Assembly: GCA_019118325.1 (NCBI GenBank)
Contig: DWZE01000059.1
Coordinates: 1 to 61,135 of the forward strand
From: Candidatus Bacteroides intestinavium
Lineage (GTDB): Bacteria > Bacteroidota > Bacteroidia > Bacteroidales > Bacteroidaceae
Direction: 5' to 3'
DNA: 61,135 bases
Below, piece by piece: positions 45,345 to 53,086 of this stretch. The position numbers and the translations under genes are program-made. The notes below the pieces were generated by a model. It saw only the letters and a program-made list of their open reading frames with translations, was not told where the DNA came from and did no database searches. The stretch's first letter is position 1. Every line of letters begins with the position of its first letter.

Positions 45345-45874
45345 ATGGAAGAATCATTCGACTACAACCAAGTTCCCACGTATTTCGTGCATTGTTTCAA
45401 CGCCCGGTGCCCGCGGGCGGGCGAGTGTCTGAGGCAGCTGGCGGCGCGGCATGTCACGGCTGTGCGCCCCACGCTCAAGGTGGTCAATCCGGCCGTGTGG
45501 GCGGATTGTCTCCTCTTTATGCCTATCCTTGTAGTCTGGGGCGTGCGCAACTGTATCGACCGTATGCCCCACAAAGAGGCGGCGTGTATGAACGCCTGGC
45601 TGAACCGCACTTATTCGCGCATGGGTCATTCGCGTATCGTGCGCCAATCAAGCCTCTCTTGCCTGCCGATCAGAAACTCGTTTTGGAAGCCTTCCGCCGT
45701 TTGGGCGTGACAGGTGAGGATGTGTTTGATTATTGCACCTATAATTACGACTGGTCGCAACTCCTGGAAGTAGCAGTCGTACTGTTACGCGATGTTATAT
45801 CGGAGGGGAATCTCTGCAAGGCTTGGGTAGGGGCAGAAAAAGATAGGGAATCTTCCGGTCTGCGGTTCGGATGA
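45345..45874 (+). pseudogene. DUF6078-like gene with a frameshift
   Basis: The reading starts MEESFDYNQVPTYFVHCFN with a cysteine pair (NARCPRAGECLRQLAA) and runs in frame to about 45640 (YSRMGHSRIVRQ). The continuation expected for the family is found only in the -1 frame, as PLLPADQKLVLEAFRRLG, then DYCTYNYDWSQLL, to a stop at 45874. One base therefore appears to be missing near 45640-45655. The pattern recalls the Bacteroides DUF6078 family, from memory. It could be a decayed gene or a sequencing error. The central part may also be shorter than in relatives. Confidence 0.55.
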
Positions 45875-45911
45875 TTCCCCGTATAGTCAGTTTTGCTGCT
45901 GGTTTGTCGTG

Positions 45912-46609
45912 TCAGAATTCCACGCCCAGCTTGATGCTGAATCCGCCCCTATTATCTTTGTTGGAGAGGACAGGTATTTTTTGCATAGTGTAGCCAATGC
46001 CTAAACTGAGAGCCCGATTGTTAGCGAAGCCGAAGCGGCATCCTACCGTGGGCGACATATAAAACCCCGCGTGCCATCATTTACCGTATAGCCAATTTTG
46101 AGATCTACGTAAGGTGTAATCCAATTGTTCAGGATGTCGGTACGGAGGTCGGCGAATATGGGAATTCCTACCTCGGCATTCTCGTGGTAATAGTGGACTC
46201 CGATGCCCAAGCCGGCATAAAAGTAAGGATTAAACTGGTAGCCGTGTGAAGTGGCAAACTCTATGCGGTTGGTGTCATCCCAATCACTAGTGCCGACTGT
46301 GTAACCCAATTCCACAAAGCCGCGGTAGCCGCGTTGAACACCATTTCTATTTTGTACGGCTGCCGACCGTTTCCTTTGCAGAGATGTGGTGGTTTGCTCT
46401 TTGCTAATTTTCTCTACTTCAGCCATTTCGTAGGCAAAGATGCTGCCGTCATTGGTTTGTATTTTCAGCGACTTATCTGGCACCTGTTCGATGATAGTTC
46501 CTCTGATAATACTTCCGTTTTTCAGGTAAACGACTTCCTGCATCTCTTGTGCCATGCAGAAGGCCACACTCCCCAAGGCGAGGAGCATTGATAATACAAT
46601 TCTTTTCAT
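45912..46609 (-). pseudogene. Outer-membrane beta-barrel-like protein with a frameshift
   Basis: The signal peptide (MKRIVLSMLLALGS, ending CMAQ) is followed by a domain with VVYLKNGSIIRGTI and AEVEKISKE, then barrel strands (RGYRGFVELGYTVG, YFYAGLGIGVHYY). The frame stops at 46043 (ending GTRGFICRPR). The alternative frame continues sensibly as FYMSPTVGCRFGF and ends FSIKLGVEF at 45912, with the terminal phenylalanine typical of outer-membrane proteins. One base is missing around the A4/C4 run at 46058-46068. It is either a decayed gene, a phase-variable tract or a sequencing error. A minus -7 box TATCTTTG lies at 46636-46643. Confidence 0.7.
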
Positions 46610-46709
46610 TTCTTTCCTTTTATTGGTTTTGCTCGCAAAGATAAGGTTAAATGTTGGGTGGGATTGGAAAGATGCGTAGCAGAAGTTTCTGCGTATGTGT
46701 CGCATATTT

Positions 46710-46937
46710 TTATACACCAGGGCAGTCTTGCCCGGCATCGAGGTCGTCGGAGATGTCTTTCAGGAAATTGTGATGGAGAATATGTGAGATGCGGATAAGC
46801 AACTTCACGTCGATGTTATCACGCAGGAAGATGTTGTAGATGTTGGTGCGGTGGCAGGATAGTTTTCGGGCAAGCCAGGTCACGGAGCGTTCTTGCCGCT
46901 CGAGTTCTCGTTTGATGCGTTGGCCGATGGATTCCAT
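46710..46937 (-). CDS. Small helix-turn-helix protein
   Basis: A 75-residue protein made almost wholly of an XRE-like HTH (GQRIKRELERQERSVTWLARKLSCHRTNIYNIF), with a short acidic tail. It could be a stand-alone repressor or part of a lost module. It lies upstream of the broken outer-membrane gene on the same strand. Neighbouring DNA (46938-47387) is gene-free. Confidence 0.75.
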   Translation of the reverse strand: MESIGQRIKRELERQERSVTWLARKLSCHRTNIYNIFLRDNIDVKLLIRISHILHHNFLKDISDDLDAGQDCPGV

Positions 46938-47387
46938 GTGAGCATGTGTTTATACGCAAAAAAGCGCAGGTTCTACATTTGCTTATCCCAAGGTTAGGCC
47001 TTCGCATTGCCCGTCAATAAAGATAAGCAACGTAGCCCCCACGCTGTATGAGATACGCAAACCTTTTCCCTCCCCGAGCCGGGAGGGAAAGGCCGAAAAA
47101 CACATACATGGTGGACGCTTTCGTTGCCTTTATCTTCTTATTGACTAAAGTTGCGAAGTTTAACCCTGAAAGATAAAGTACGTAAACGTCTCTATTAAAA
47201 ACACTTTCCCTTGCCGCTCCTCATTTAAGGATGGGCTGGAAAGTGCCGCAAAAGTACGAATATATTTTGAATGAACGCCATCAATCAGGTATAAAAATGG
47301 TTTGTCTTCAGTCGATTTGTTTGCATGAAGAAGCCCCGCCGGGAGCATCGTGCTCATCCGGCGGGGCTTGCCTTTCTGTGCTGATTA
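46938..47387. other. 450-bp gene-free stretch
   Basis: It contains a strong hairpin at 47068-47095 (CCCTCCC with GGGAGGG and AAAGG), a minus-strand -7-like TACTTTTG at 47249-47256 with no gene behind it, and the terminator at 47331-47369. ORFs here look random. The stretch between the -7-like box and the hairpin could be a short transcript, but nothing else supports that. Confidence 0.4.
47331..47369. terminator. Strong hairpin after the toxin gene
   Basis: AAGCCCCGCCGG pairs with CCGGCGGGGCTT around a GAGCA/TGCTC inner stem. It lies 20 bp past the toxin stop. No long T run follows on the minus strand. Confidence 0.65.
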
Positions 47388-47720
47388 TTAATCGTTCCGG
47401 TTGTCGTCTGCCATCTGTCTGGCCATCGTCCGAGGGTCTCGGCCGGTGTGCCATAGGAGGTGTATCCTTACGGTTTCGTCCGTGACAGAATAGATGACTT
47501 TATAGGGGTTGACCAGCAGATACCTGTATTCGTGGCAGTCTGTGGACAATTCCGGCTCGACGCTTCCCATCAGCGGATGCTGTTTCAATAGAGCGATGGT
47601 CTGGCGCAATGTCTCTTTGAAACGTGCGGCTGTCTGCGGTCCGAAGCGTTCCTTGCCGTAGCGGTATATCTCTCCGATTTGCTGCCGGGCCTGGGTGTCG
47701 TAGATTATCTTGCGGCTCAT
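47388..47720 (-). CDS. ParE/RelE-type toxin
   Basis: A 110-residue protein of the ParE/RelE fold: RQQIGEIYRYGKERFGPQTAARFKETL, then EYRYLLVNPYKVIYSVTDETVRIHLLWHTGRDP. The last strand, with VRIHLLWHTGRDP, is typical of ParE-type toxins that inhibit gyrase. RelE-type mRNA cleavage is less likely. It overlaps the antitoxin frame by four bases (ATGA), so the pair is coupled. Confidence 0.85.
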   Translation of the reverse strand: MSRKIIYDTQARQQIGEIYRYGKERFGPQTAARFKETLRQTIALLKQHPLMGSVEPELSTDCHEYRYLLVNPYKVIYSVTDETVRIHLLWHTGRDPRTMARQMADDNRND

Positions 47721-47962
47721 TGCAGCGTGCGGTAGAAGTCTTCCATTTCTTCCTCGGTCACATATTCGCCCCGTGCCATGCGCTTTTCCGAGGCTTCCAG
47801 CCGGGCTTTGGCTTCATCGGTAGTCATCTGTCCCGGCACATGGGTGGTTTCTTCCCGGGCCGACTCCCAAAGTTTGTCGGCCAGCCATGCCTTGTTGTCA
47901 GCCGTCAGCGGCAGCGATTGCAGGAAATCGAACAGGGCGTCCAGTGAGATGCTTGCTTTCAT
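47717..47962 (-). CDS. Antitoxin of the ParE-type pair
   Basis: An 81-residue protein. A helical N-terminus (LDALFDFLQSLPLTADNKAWLADKLWE) is followed by a charged C-terminal tail that would wrap the toxin (ARLEASEKRMARGEYVTEEEMEDFY). The start at 47962 is the first ATG past a -7-bearing palindrome. It precedes the toxin, as is usual. Confidence 0.8.
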   Translation of the reverse strand: MKASISLDALFDFLQSLPLTADNKAWLADKLWESAREETTHVPGQMTTDEAKARLEASEKRMARGEYVTEEEMEDFYRTLQ

Positions 47963-47991
47963 AAGTCGTATGTTGTCAGGTATGAATGAGG

Positions 47992-48013
47992 CAAAGATAC
48001 GCAAATATCTTTG
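47992..48013. promoter_or_regulatory. Palindromic promoter/operator of the toxin-antitoxin pair
   Basis: CAAAGATA (47992-47999) and TATCTTTG (48006-48013) form a perfect 8-bp inverted repeat with a 6-bp gap. They are also -7 boxes in opposite directions. The minus one serves the antitoxin, and the plus one points into the end of argD. The dyad is well placed for autorepression (inference). Confidence 0.55.
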
Positions 48014-48036
48014 TTTTCCCTGCCTCATCCTTGTTT

Positions 48037-49158
48037 TTACAACACTTTCGCAAGCCGCTCCAGGAACAGGTCGGCCTCGTCCATCGTGAGGCACAGCGGC
48101 GGCAGCAGGCGGATGACGTTCGTGCCGCTGACGCCCGTGAACACTTTCTGCTCATGCAGGAGGCGCGAGCGCAACTCCTTGATGGGCTGCTCGAACTCCA
48201 GGCCTATCATCAGGCCACGGCCACGCACGTCCTTCAGCCGGGGCAGCTTCCGGAGTTCCTCCAGGAGGTGTCCGCCCACACGGGCGGCGTTTTCTATCAG
48301 TCCCTCGTCTTCGATGACGTCCAGCACGGCCAGTGCTGCCGCGCACGCCAGATGGTTGCCGCCAAACGTAGTGCCCAGTTGCCCGTAGACGGGCTTGAAC
48401 ATCGGGCTGATGAGCACGCCGCCCATGGGGAAGCCGTTGCCGATGCCCTTGGCCACGGTGATGATGTCCGGGCGCACGTCCGTCCATTGGTGGGCGAAGA
48501 AGCGTCCCGTCCGGCCGTATCCGCTCTGGATTTCATCGAGGATGAGGAGGGTGCCCGTCCGCGTGCACTCCTCGCGCAGGGCCTGCATGAATGCCGGGGC
48601 GGGCACGCGGATGCCGCCGATGCCCTGTATGCCTTCGATGATGGCGGCGCAGACGTCGCCCGATGAGAGCGCCTCGCGCATGGCTTCCACGTCGTTCAGG
48701 GGCAGGTAGGTGGTGTGTCCGTTGTCGTTGATGGGGGCGATGATTTTCGGGTTGTCCGTCACCTCCACGGCCAGCGACGTGCGTCCGTGGAAGGCTTTGC
48801 CGAAGGACACCACGCGGGTGCGTCCGTTCTGGAACGAGGCCAGCTTCAGGGCATTCTCGTTGGCTTCCGCGCCCGAGTTGATGAGGAACAGCTGGTAGTC
48901 GTCGTAGCCGCAGGCCCGTCCCAGCCGTTCGGCCAGCTCCACCTGCAGTTTGTTGATGACGGAGTTGGAGTAGAAGCCCAGCTGTGCCACCTGCTTGCTG
49001 ATCATCTCCACGTAGTGCGGGTGGCTGTGTCCGATGGAGATGACGGCGTGTCCGCCGTAGAGGTCGAGGTATTCGGTGCCTTGGTCGTCCCAGACGCGGC
49101 AGCCCCGGCCTTTTACAATGTTGATGTCGAATAGGGGATATACGTCAAAGAGGTTCAT
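48037..49158 (-). CDS. argD: N-acyl-ornithine aminotransferase
   Basis: A 373-residue class III PLP aminotransferase of arginine biosynthesis. Motifs are YLDLYGGHAVISIGHSHP, the PLP-phosphate site INSGAEANENALKLA, LLILDEIQSGYGRTG and the PLP lysine in TVAKGIGNGFPMGG. In Bacteroidetes the pathway runs on N-succinylated intermediates, so the substrate is probably N-succinyl-glutamate semialdehyde/ornithine (family knowledge). It follows argC after a gap filled by a palindromic element. Confidence 0.93.
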   Translation of the reverse strand: MNLFDVYPLFDINIVKGRGCRVWDDQGTEYLDLYGGHAVISIGHSHPHYVEMISKQVAQLGFYSNSVINKLQVELAERLGRACGYDDYQLFLINSGAEANENALKLASFQNGRTRVVSFGKAFHGRTSLAVEVTDNPKIIAPINDNGHTTYLPLNDVEAMREALSSGDVCAAIIEGIQGIGGIRVPAPAFMQALREECTRTGTLLILDEIQSGYGRTGRFFAHQWTDVRPDIITVAKGIGNGFPMGGVLISPMFKPVYGQLGTTFGGNHLACAAALAVLDVIEDEGLIENAARVGGHLLEELRKLPRLKDVRGRGLMIGLEFEQPIKELRSRLLHEQKVFTGVSGTNVIRLLPPLCLTMDEADLFLERLAKVL

Positions 49159-49180
49159 TGTTTCTTGGATCTATTAAGGA

Positions 49181-49250
49181 TTTCAGGCGCGGATTACGCG
49201 GAAGGCACCGGGAATGACTCATCCGTGTAATCCGTGTAATCCGCGCCAAT
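49181..49250. repeat. Palindromic element, 9-bp-unit family (P2a)
   Basis: The left arm CAGGCGCGGATTACGCGG and the right arm ending GTGTAATCCGCGCC are inverted and built of 9-bp CGCGGATTA-type units. It lies between the argC stop and the argD start. Related copies are at 53700 and 55806. Confidence 0.85.
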
Positions 49251-49257
49251 TGTTTCA

Positions 49258-50226
49258 TTAAAAAGCGGAGGGTTTGAGTCGTAAGCCCACCGTTTCCTCC
49301 AGGTTGAACATCAGGTTCATATTATGCACGGCCTGGCCGCTGGCGCCCTTCAGGAGGTTGTCGATGCAGGAGATGATGAGCAGTTTGTCCCCGTGCTTCT
49401 CCAGGTGGAGGAGGCACTTGTTGGTGTTCACCACCTGCTTCAGGTCGATGTTCTTGTCCACCACGTGCGTGAAGGAATCCTCGGCGTAATACTCCTCGTA
49501 GATGCGCGTCAGTTCCTCGATGCTGCACTTGTTCTTCACGACGATGGTGGCGAAGATGCCGCGCGGGAAGTCGCCTCGGTAGGGGATGAAGTCGATGCTG
49601 GAGTCGAAGCTGTTCTGCAGTTGCTTCAGGCTCTGGCTGATTTCGGGCACGTGCTGGTGTTCGAAGGCTTTGTAGACGCTCAGGTTGTTGTTGCGCCAGC
49701 TGAAGTGGCTCGTCGCGCCCGGCTTGACGCCCGCCCCGGTGCTGCCCGTGATGGCGTTCACCATGATGTCGTCGTTCAGCATCAGGTGCTTGGCCAGGGG
49801 GAGCAGGCCGAGCTGGATGCAGGTGGCGAAGCAGCCGGGGTTGGCCACGTGCATGGCGGTGCAGGTGGCGCGGCGGTTCAGTTCCGGCAGGCCGTAGACG
49901 AAGTCGTTGCCCTCGGCCTTCAGGCGATAGTCCATGGAGAGGTCGATGACGCGCAGGCCTTCCGGCAGGTTGTGGCTTTCGATGAACTTGCGCGTGTCGC
50001 CGTGGGCGGTGCAGAAGAAGAGGCAGTCTATCTCGTCCAGCGGCAGGCGGTCGGTGAAGCGCAGATCCGTCTCGCCATACAGTCCCTCGTGTACGTCGGT
50101 CACGCGGTTGCCTGCATTGCTGGCACTGTTGATGAAGACAATCTCTGCTTCCGGGTGGTTGATGAGCAGGCGGATAAGTTCGCCGGCCGTGTAGCCGGCG
50201 CCGCCGATGATTCCTATCTTTATCAT
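49258..50226 (-). CDS. argC: N-acetyl-gamma-glutamyl-phosphate reductase
   Basis: A 322-residue NADPH-dependent dehydrogenase. The Rossmann motif is IGIIGGAGYTAGELIRLL. The catalytic cysteine is in HVANPGCFATCIQLGLLPL. Dimer and substrate elements include GVKPGATSHFSWRNNNLSVYK. It converts N-acyl-glutamyl phosphate to the semialdehyde. It lies in the arg cluster between pspC and argD. Confidence 0.95.
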   Translation of the reverse strand: MIKIGIIGGAGYTAGELIRLLINHPEAEIVFINSASNAGNRVTDVHEGLYGETDLRFTDRLPLDEIDCLFFCTAHGDTRKFIESHNLPEGLRVIDLSMDYRLKAEGNDFVYGLPELNRRATCTAMHVANPGCFATCIQLGLLPLAKHLMLNDDIMVNAITGSTGAGVKPGATSHFSWRNNNLSVYKAFEHQHVPEISQSLKQLQNSFDSSIDFIPYRGDFPRGIFATIVVKNKCSIEELTRIYEEYYAEDSFTHVVDKNIDLKQVVNTNKCLLHLEKHGDKLLIISCIDNLLKGASGQAVHNMNLMFNLEETVGLRLKPSAF

Positions 50227-50232
50227 ACGGAG

Positions 50233-50436
50233 TTATTTAGTCGGGTCTTCGGGGATGATGAGCATCAGTATCAGGTAGACAATCAGTCCGGTGATGAGGG
50301 CTGTGCATACGCTCAGGATGGCGTAAATCGCACGCACTACGGTGGGGTCCATTCCCAGGTAGTTGGCCAGTCCTGCACAAACACCTGCCATCTTCCGTCC
50401 TTGACGGGGGCGGGTCAGTCTCTTGGTATTGTCCAT
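50233..50436 (-). CDS. PspC-domain membrane protein
   Basis: A 67-residue protein with the PspC pattern RKMAGVCAGLANYLGMDPTVVRAIYA and one hydrophobic segment (CTALITGLIVYLILMLIIP). PspC proteins modulate envelope-stress responses. Its position between argG and argC, with a 6-bp gap to argC, shows co-transcription with arginine genes but suggests no functional link. Confidence 0.88.
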   Translation of the reverse strand: MDNTKRLTRPRQGRKMAGVCAGLANYLGMDPTVVRAIYAILSVCTALITGLIVYLILMLIIPEDPTK

Positions 50437-50456
50437 AACTCAGGTTGTATTAGGGG

Positions 50457-51665
50457 TTAAATGTTGTTCAGTTCGTCCTTGTGACCGGCGTAGTAGGCGC
50501 GCAGCGGGGTGGAGAGCACCTTGATGAAGCCCTTGGCGTCCTCGGCCGTCCAGCCCTTCTGCATTTCGCCGTATTCGCCGAATTTGTTCTTCACCAGGTC
50601 GTCCGCGCTTTCCACGCCCACGGTGTGGAAGCCGTAGGGGCGCAGTTCGAGGATGGCTGTGCCGTTGACGTTGCGTTGGCTGGAGACGAGCATGGCCTCG
50701 ATGTCGCGCATCACCGGCTCCAGGTATTCGCTCTCGTGCAGGAACATGCCATACCAGTTGGCCACCTGGTCCTTCCAGTACTGCTGCCATTTGCTCAGCG
50801 TGTACTTCTCCAGGAAGCGGTGCGCGCCGATAATCAGCATCGGTGCGGCGGCCTCGAAGCCCACGCGGCCCTTGATACCGATGATGGTGTCGCCCACGTG
50901 CATGTCGCGGCCGATGGCGTAGGCGGCTCCAATCTCCTCCACCTTCTGGATGGCCTGGATGGGGTCGTCAAAGCGTTCGCCGTTGATGGCTTTCAGTTCG
51001 CCCTGCTCGAAGGTCAGTTTCAACTGTTCGGTGCCTTCCTTGGTGCAGTGCTTCAGGTAGGCGCTCTCCGGCAAGCCTTGTGCCGAGTCGAGGATTTCAC
51101 CTCCGCAGATGCTCGTGCCCCAGATGCCTACGTTATAGGAATACTTCAGCTTGGCGAAGTCGGCGGCAAAACCGTGCTTGTTCAGGTAGTCAATCTCCTC
51201 CTGCCGGCTCAGGGCCATGTCGCGGGTCAGGGTGATAATCTCCACGCCCGGTGCCATGACGAGGAACGTCATGTCGAAGCGCACCTGGTCGTTGCCCGCG
51301 CCCGTCGAGCCGTGGGCGATGGCGTCCGCGCCTATCTCGTTGGCATAGCGGGCGATGGCCAGTGCCTGGAAGATACGCTCCGAGCTGACCGAGATGGGGT
51401 AGGTGCCGTTGCGCAAGACGTTGCCGAAGACCATGTACTTCAGGCTCTTCTCGTAATACTCGTGCGTCACGTCGAGAGTGACATATTTCGTGGCCCCCAG
51501 CTTGTAGGCGTTCTCCTCGTTGGTCTTGAGTTGTTCGGCGCTGAATCCGCCCGTGTTGGCGCAGGCCGCATGTACTTCATATCCTTTCTCCTTGGCCAGA
51601 TACATCACGGTGAACGAGGTGTCCAGCCCGCCGCTGAATGCGACTACAACTTTCTTTTTTTCCAT
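50457..51665 (-). CDS. argG: Argininosuccinate synthase
   Basis: A 402-residue ATP-dependent ligase joining citrulline and aspartate. The ATP pyrophosphatase P-loop is VVVAFSGGLDTSFTVMYL, and further conserved blocks are AHGSTGAGNDQVRFD and IKGRVGFEAA. The length is that of bacterial ArgG. The start lies just after a 7-bp-unit palindromic element. Confidence 0.96.
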   Translation of the reverse strand: MEKKKVVVAFSGGLDTSFTVMYLAKEKGYEVHAACANTGGFSAEQLKTNEENAYKLGATKYVTLDVTHEYYEKSLKYMVFGNVLRNGTYPISVSSERIFQALAIARYANEIGADAIAHGSTGAGNDQVRFDMTFLVMAPGVEIITLTRDMALSRQEEIDYLNKHGFAADFAKLKYSYNVGIWGTSICGGEILDSAQGLPESAYLKHCTKEGTEQLKLTFEQGELKAINGERFDDPIQAIQKVEEIGAAYAIGRDMHVGDTIIGIKGRVGFEAAAPMLIIGAHRFLEKYTLSKWQQYWKDQVANWYGMFLHESEYLEPVMRDIEAMLVSSQRNVNGTAILELRPYGFHTVGVESADDLVKNKFGEYGEMQKGWTAEDAKGFIKVLSTPLRAYYAGHKDELNNI

Positions 51666-51672
51666 ATCGTTT

Positions 51673-51828
51673 AATGAAGAATTAAGAATGAAGAATGAAG
51701 AATGCTCGTGTGCTCCTCATTCTTCTTCTGATGGTTTATGCTCTTTATTTATTATAATGAAAGGATGGAGTGAAAGAATGCAGAGTCCGCATGGAATTCT
51801 TCATTCTTCGTTCTTCATTTTTCATTTA
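51673..51828. repeat. Palindromic element, 7-bp-unit family (P3b)
   Basis: The left arm GAAGAAT, TAAGAAT, GAAGAAT, GAAGAAT has the same unit order as P3a. The right arm runs ATTCTTC repeatedly to 51825. It bridges the argG start and the GNAT stop codon (51826-51828), which lies inside the arm. The loop is about 95 bp. Confidence 0.88.
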
Positions 51829-52383
51829 GATTTTGTCTTCCTCGTGCAACGCCGGGTCGTACAGCATCGCCGTGCAGATGCAGAACTTGCGGTTCTTGGC
51901 CACCAGGATATCGTGGTTGATGCAGCCTTCGCAACCCTTCCAGAACGCTTCGTCGTCGGTCAGTTCGTTGAAGGTGACGGGCACGTAGCCCAGCTCGGTG
52001 TTCATCTTCATTACGGCCGCGCCGCTGGTCAGGCTGAATATCTTGGCCCAGGGCCAGCGCAGGCGGGCCAGGCGGAACGAGGCCTGCTTGATGCGTTTGG
52101 CCAGTCCGATGCCTTGGTATTTGGGGTGAACGATGAGGCCCGATGTGGCCACGTATTGCTTGTTGCCCCAACTTTCTATATAGGTGAATCCGGCAAATTC
52201 GTCGCCGTTCAGGGCGATGATGGCCTTGCCTTCCCTCATCTTGGTGGCCACGTATTCGTGTGTGCGTTCGGCGATGCCGGTGCCGCGCTTCTTGGCCGCC
52301 TCGCGGATGGTGTCCAGTATCGTGTCTACATAAACTTCATGTGAGGCGTCGGCCACCATCACATCAATCTGCATTACATCCAT
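51826..52383 (-). CDS. GNAT-family N-acyltransferase of the arg cluster
   Basis: A 185-residue GNAT acyltransferase. The acyl-CoA-binding motif A is in LIVHPKYQGIGLAKRIKQASF, with surrounding beta strands (IIALNGDEFAGFTYIES). It sits between argR and argG. Arginine biosynthesis needs a first enzyme that N-acylates glutamate, and no classical argA or argJ is present nearby, so this protein is a candidate glutamate N-acetyl- or N-succinyltransferase (inference). The C-terminal half has several cysteines (CEGCINHD, FCICTAM). Start codons at 52383 and 52374 are both possible. Confidence 0.85.
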   Translation of the reverse strand: MDVMQIDVMVADASHEVYVDTILDTIREAAKKRGTGIAERTHEYVATKMREGKAIIALNGDEFAGFTYIESWGNKQYVATSGLIVHPKYQGIGLAKRIKQASFRLARLRWPWAKIFSLTSGAAVMKMNTELGYVPVTFNELTDDEAFWKGCEGCINHDILVAKNRKFCICTAMLYDPALHEEDKI

Positions 52384-52426
52384 TTCTTTCTGCGTTACTT
52401 ATATATTATATATGTGTTTAGTTTTT

Positions 52427-52445
52427 GAGTTTATCATAAACTCAC
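52427..52445. promoter_or_regulatory. Perfect 19-bp palindrome upstream of the GNAT-argG genes
   Basis: TGAGTTTATCATAAACTCA has nine paired bases either side of one centre base. It lies between argR and the GNAT gene, 44 bp upstream of the latter's start. No minus-strand T run follows, so an operator (perhaps for ArgR) is more likely than a terminator. Confidence 0.5.
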
Positions 52446-52466
52446 TTACTTAGGTTGTACATCTGT

Positions 52467-52946
52467 TCAATCCTTGATATTGGGTATGACGTTTTCCAGG
52501 AAACGCCTCACTTCGTCGTGCGTGAAACGCTCGGCCAGCACCAACATGATGGTGTCATCGCCCGCGATGGTGCCCAGGATGGCCGGGCACTCGCCGTTAT
52601 CGATGTCGTAGGCAATGCTGCTGGCATAGCCGGGGCGTGTGCGTATGACGGCAATGTTGCGTGAGAATTGCAGGGAGATGAAGCCGTTGCTCCGCAGCAT
52701 CTCGCTCGCTGCCTGGCGGACAGGGCGTTTGTACAGGATGTCGTTGGGCAGTACATACACATAGCGGCCGTTCGTGTTGGCGGCCTTGGCCACTTTCAGT
52801 TGCTTCAGGTCGCGTGACAGGGTGGCTTGTGTCAAGGTGAAGCCTTCTTCTCCCAAGGCTTGTATCAGTTCTTCCTGCGAGCTGATTTCCTTGCTCGAGA
52901 TTATCATTTTGATGGCATCCAGCCGGTTTGCTTTCTTCTTTATCAT
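52467..52946 (-). CDS. argR: Arginine repressor ArgR
   Basis: A 159-residue hexameric regulator. The N-terminal winged helix includes SSQEELIQALGEEGFTLTQATLSRDLKQL, with the DNA-recognition SRDLKQL. The C-terminal arginine-binding and oligomerisation domain contains CPAILGTIAGDDTIMLVLA, where GDD contacts arginine. The start at 52946 or 52952 fits family length. It heads the arg cluster and probably represses it when arginine is abundant. Confidence 0.95.
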   Translation of the reverse strand: MIKKKANRLDAIKMIISSKEISSQEELIQALGEEGFTLTQATLSRDLKQLKVAKAANTNGRYVYVLPNDILYKRPVRQAASEMLRSNGFISLQFSRNIAVIRTRPGYASSIAYDIDNGECPAILGTIAGDDTIMLVLAERFTHDEVRRFLENVIPNIKD

Positions 52947-53004
52947 CTGCATAAATATTCTCAATTGCGCGGCAAAATTACGCATTATTGTAAAAGTATG
53001 CAAG
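52946..53004 (-). promoter_or_regulatory. argR promoter with an ARG-box-like site
   Basis: Minus-strand TAATTTTG (52973-52980) and CTTG (53001-53004) are 20 bp apart. TGCATAAATATTCTCA (52948-52963) matches the ARG-box consensus known from E. coli with two mismatches and lies just downstream of the expected start point, ideal for autorepression. Confidence 0.5.
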
Positions 53005-53035
53005 TTTGTCTGCCTATTTTATGATGTTTATGCAG

Positions 53036-53063
53036 AAAAAGCCACCTTTTCCGTGGTGGCTTT
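53036..53063 (-). terminator. Terminator of the flavin reductase gene
   Basis: On the minus strand AAAGCCACC pairs with GGTGGCTTT around an 8-base loop, followed by a short T run. Confidence 0.75.
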
Positions 53064-53086
53064 CCGATTATCTGAATGTGGGTGAA

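Noticed and set aside
47160..47357. A 65-codon minus-strand ORF in the gene-free stretch
   Set aside because: It crosses the toxin terminator hairpin, has random composition and no ribosome site.
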